A DNA stretch of 64,000 bases, taken from NCBI GenBank assembly GCA_000328365.1, contig KB297594.1:213049-277048 (forward strand), written 5' to 3'. The first letter of the stretch is position 1; the number at the start of each line of letters is the position of its first letter. Of this stretch, positions 60,580 to 64,000 are shown in pieces. The stretch is from Capitella teleta (taxonomy: Eukaryota > Annelida > Polychaeta > Capitellidae). A model generated the notes under the pieces. The model saw only the letters and a program-made list of their open reading frames with translations. It ran no database searches and was not told the origin of the DNA. The position numbers and the translations under genes are program-made.

Positions 60580-62398
60580 CCCATCCCTCGGTCCCTATAG
60601 TCACCCCACCCCATCCCTCGAGACTTCATAGGCTTCACTTCAATACCCGTTCAATGACCCAATCGATGAACAGATCAACCGCACAACGTGTTGGTCACAT
60701 TTAAAGTATTCAAATCCGCAAGATGGTCTATTTTCAGTCTGAAGAAAGAGATGAATTGACTTTTGGATACTTGGGTTATGAGTTATGACAGCAAGAAATG
60801 GTAGAATATTAGCGTAGTTAATAAAGGTTATTGTTGTAATTTATAGTGTTGCAATGGCCTAATCCACTCACTCAATAAAATCGAAATAAAACACAAATAA
60901 TTCTGCTCAGATTTTCGCTCTTTTAAAGCAAAGCGCGCCCGGGTAGAGCGCCCCTTTTTTAGCGAAACTATTTCTTTTGCACGTGGGTGCTCCAAGCTGC
61001 AAATGGTTAATAAGTTGGTGTATGCATCATCGTATTCGTTTATAAATAGACTAAATTGAGCATTGGCACTATGTCATAGTATTATGCCGCTATTCAGTAT
61101 ATCATAACTCATAATTATATCGCTTTGATTCCACATGTTGTAGGCCTAACCGAGGAAGACCCTAAATCCTTCGAGTCCTCCGCGAGGGCATTTACAGAAC
61201 GTGTACAGAGTCATCATGCATATGTCAGCATACAGGGTACATCTGCCACAATACTCGGGTCTGATTCGGTTTTCGCGGTCTGACTGTAAGAATGTCGACG
61301 GGTTGTCTACTTCGTCGGTGCTCATCATCGCACTCAAGTTTAGAAGTTCATACGGTTTTCAGTTTCAAGATCCACCCCACACGCCTTTCACTCATTGCTG
61401 AATCACAACGTTCTGAGAACGTTATGATTCAGCCATGAGCGATCATTCCTGAATCGATGCTTCAGAATGTAACAGTTTCTGAAAGTATCGATAACCGAGC
61501 AGAAGTTTTCAATTATGTAGCTACCCGACAGCTACATGGATATTTCAATGTAACGACGAGATGAGGAAAGCAGTGAAGCCGGAACTGGCAGATGCCATAT
61601 GGAACCGAATAGGCGAATGCGAACAACAACCACAGACCGAGTCGCATGTTGTGCTATAGATGGGAGCTCAATTCTTCATCGACTCCCTTGGGTCAAATGT
61701 GAAACGTATGGAGATACATGAACATTCACTTAGAATTCTTTTTGCTTCTTTCATGGTCATAACGGATCCTCATACAAAGATGCCACCCTTAGCAGAAGAA
61801 GAAAATCTGGCAGTGTCGCGTGCACTTCACCCAGATATAGTTTGTCGATGTAAGAAAGAGGACCTATAGCAGGAGAGTGAAACATTAACATGGCCACACA
61901 TCCATCAACCCTGCTCCTCCATTCCTCCTGAACGACAGAGGTGTTTGCAGCTCCGGTCGCTTTACCTGCAACAAGCGTGGTCTCTTCTGTATCGTGGCAT
62001 GTGTAACAGAAGATGCAGCAGTACCAGTCGGATTTGATGGCGAAATATGTTGGAGCAATGAGATCTTTATTCAACCTATATATTGTACTATTTGCGTGGG
62101 TTGTATGGATACAGCATTATATAATTATTGCCTCTCAGCCGTCCTCGGCTATATTGAACGATGTACATGTACATCTTGATGGGTTTGACTGGTTGGTAGT
62201 ACATGTAATTATATGTACATGTATGTAAACACTCTTGATCGGGATGCTGCATGAGTAACAGCAACACATCGGTATCTCCCTAAATCAAGGTATCTAGTGG
62301 GCATTTGAGGCGATTTTGTGACGGCTGATTTTAATCAACGTCGATGTCAGTTTCAGCCTGGTGAACCCTGCAACCCACTCTCTTGAGCTTGTCATTGA
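60580..62398. other. Spacer with palindromic motif
   Basis: No gene recognised. Contains the palindrome at 61398-61432 and GTCATAACGG at 61756-61765. Confidence 0.45.
61398..61432. promoter_or_regulatory. 35-bp palindrome built from the ATCATAACG motif
   Basis: Two 17-bp arms (CTGAATCACAACGTTCT and, inverted, CTGAATCATAACGTTCT) differ at one position and flank a single central G. The right arm holds the exact 9-mer. Like 48063-48090, it is an inverted pair of the motif. Confidence 0.5.
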
Positions 62399-63107
62399 TC
62401 ATACCAATGAGGCGTTCTTTGTTTCTCTCCTGAGATAGGAAAGCATAAATTTTGCCAGAAAATAAAATAAACGCGTGCTCATTGGAACACGCGATGGAGG
62501 AGTTACTTGATTCTCCTCTGAGAAAATATGTGCTGCCTTTGATGGAGGAACCACTTGAATACCCGTCAAATCCACAGTGCTTGCCATATTTCTGCAGTGT
62601 GATCCCAGCCTATGATTAGTGTGTATCACGTTTACAGGTCGCAAACTTTGTCCATGACACGCTGTGAAACAAACATATTCCATCAAAAATGTAACTTTAT
62701 TTAGTGCTTAGGGAGAGATTCACTGATGACGCAACAAAGGGTTATATTTTGTTCATGCTTCGTGTTGGTGCGACTTGTCCGACTTCAGCAGTAAATCTGT
62801 GTATTCAAACAGTGCAGCTGGGTGAGACTTCACCTCGTACGACATGACATTTCTCGAGAGTCCACCTGTCAGGTGGTTGATCGAATGCGATTATAGTATA
62901 CTTTGTATTTGTGATATTGATCCTGTATAGTATCCCCTTCCACCCTGGCACTAGTTGGGGGAGATGTACAGATGCCTTCCCGGCGACATAAATGTCTGAT
63001 CCGCTTTGTGTAAAAGTTACTAGCTTCTTGAACTTGAAATTGCTCATCATGCAATCAGCCGGCGCTATTATTAATACATACATAAATATGTACATAAACA
63101 CATTCAT
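62399..63107 (-). CDS. Candidate secreted protein, unrecognised
   Basis: Two minus-strand exons, 63107-62834 and 62661-62399, can be joined in frame across GT-AG sites (phase 1 on both sides) to 178 residues. The N-terminus MNVFMYIFMYVLIIAPADC looks like a signal peptide. The next part (VTFTQSGSDIYVAGKASVHL, GWKGILYRINITNTKYTIIA) alternates like beta strands and ends in EKCHVV. The second exon has Cys-containing ACHGQSLRPVN and GSHCRNMAS stretches but ends in an unlikely hydrophobic-basic tail. I do not recognise a family, and chance open frames remain possible, particularly for exon 2. Confidence 0.3.
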
Positions 63108-63935
<828 letters not shown>

Positions 63936-64000
63936 TGAGGTCTCTTGTGGAAGGCGTGCAGATGTCATTCATCTGACAACTGACAACTTTGGGTGGGGCA

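Overview
The window is animal nuclear DNA. Its genes are split by many short GT-AG introns, mostly 35-150 bp and longer only where transposons have landed. The spacers are AT-rich and carry microsatellites and dispersed repeats. The gene set is metazoan: KAT2/GCN5 with a PCAF-N domain, TAF13, LSM12, a GALNT11-like enzyme, core-1 galactosyltransferases, ALDH9, an acyl-CoA-binding protein and an insect-gustatory-receptor-like 7TM protein. Small introns and the transposon mix point to an invertebrate, possibly an early-branching lineage such as a sponge. I cannot name the species.

Layout. 1-3050: spacer with a poly-A run, a long TTA array and a pogo/Tigger-like element. 3306-20433 (+): a small SERTA-like gene, KAT2, LSM12 (hAT-like element in intron 1) and a 15-exon RRM/KH/macro/PARP gene (mariner-like and pogo-like elements in introns). 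20880-21470: a tandem-repeat ORF resembling a Ty3/gypsy C-terminus. 22178-24523 (-): a GALNT11-like enzyme, with an arylsulfatase pseudogene fragment beside its start. 26348-26716 (-): TAF13. 27690-28230: a tRNA-derived SINE and smaller repeats. 30753-34122 (+): TRMT10A and ALDH9. 35037-38731 (-): C1GALT1 and a divergent relative. 38800-41430: SINE, LINE and mariner remains. 41999-43563 (-): ACBP, divergent from a GR-like receptor (43931-46817, +). 48289-50637 (-): a small secreted Ig-like protein. 50640-64000 is gene-poor, with a fossil Ty3/gypsy pol piece at about 59560-60570 and one candidate secreted protein at 62399-63107.

How the genes relate. Most are housekeeping genes of chromatin and transcription (KAT2, TAF13), RNA (LSM12, TRMT10A) and metabolism (ALDH9, ACBP). 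The clearest pathway link is mucin-type O-glycosylation: the GALNT enzyme starts the glycan, C1GALT1 extends it, and both sit on the same strand within 15 kb.

Two signals are not explained by ordinary annotation. First, the 9-mer ATCATAACG occurs 11 times (under one expected), often as inverted pairs and often near gene starts. Second, a 59-60 bp repeat with TAGC...GCTA ends occurs three times; in one copy it splits a SINE and is flanked by a 9-bp target duplication, so it looks like an extremely small mobile element.
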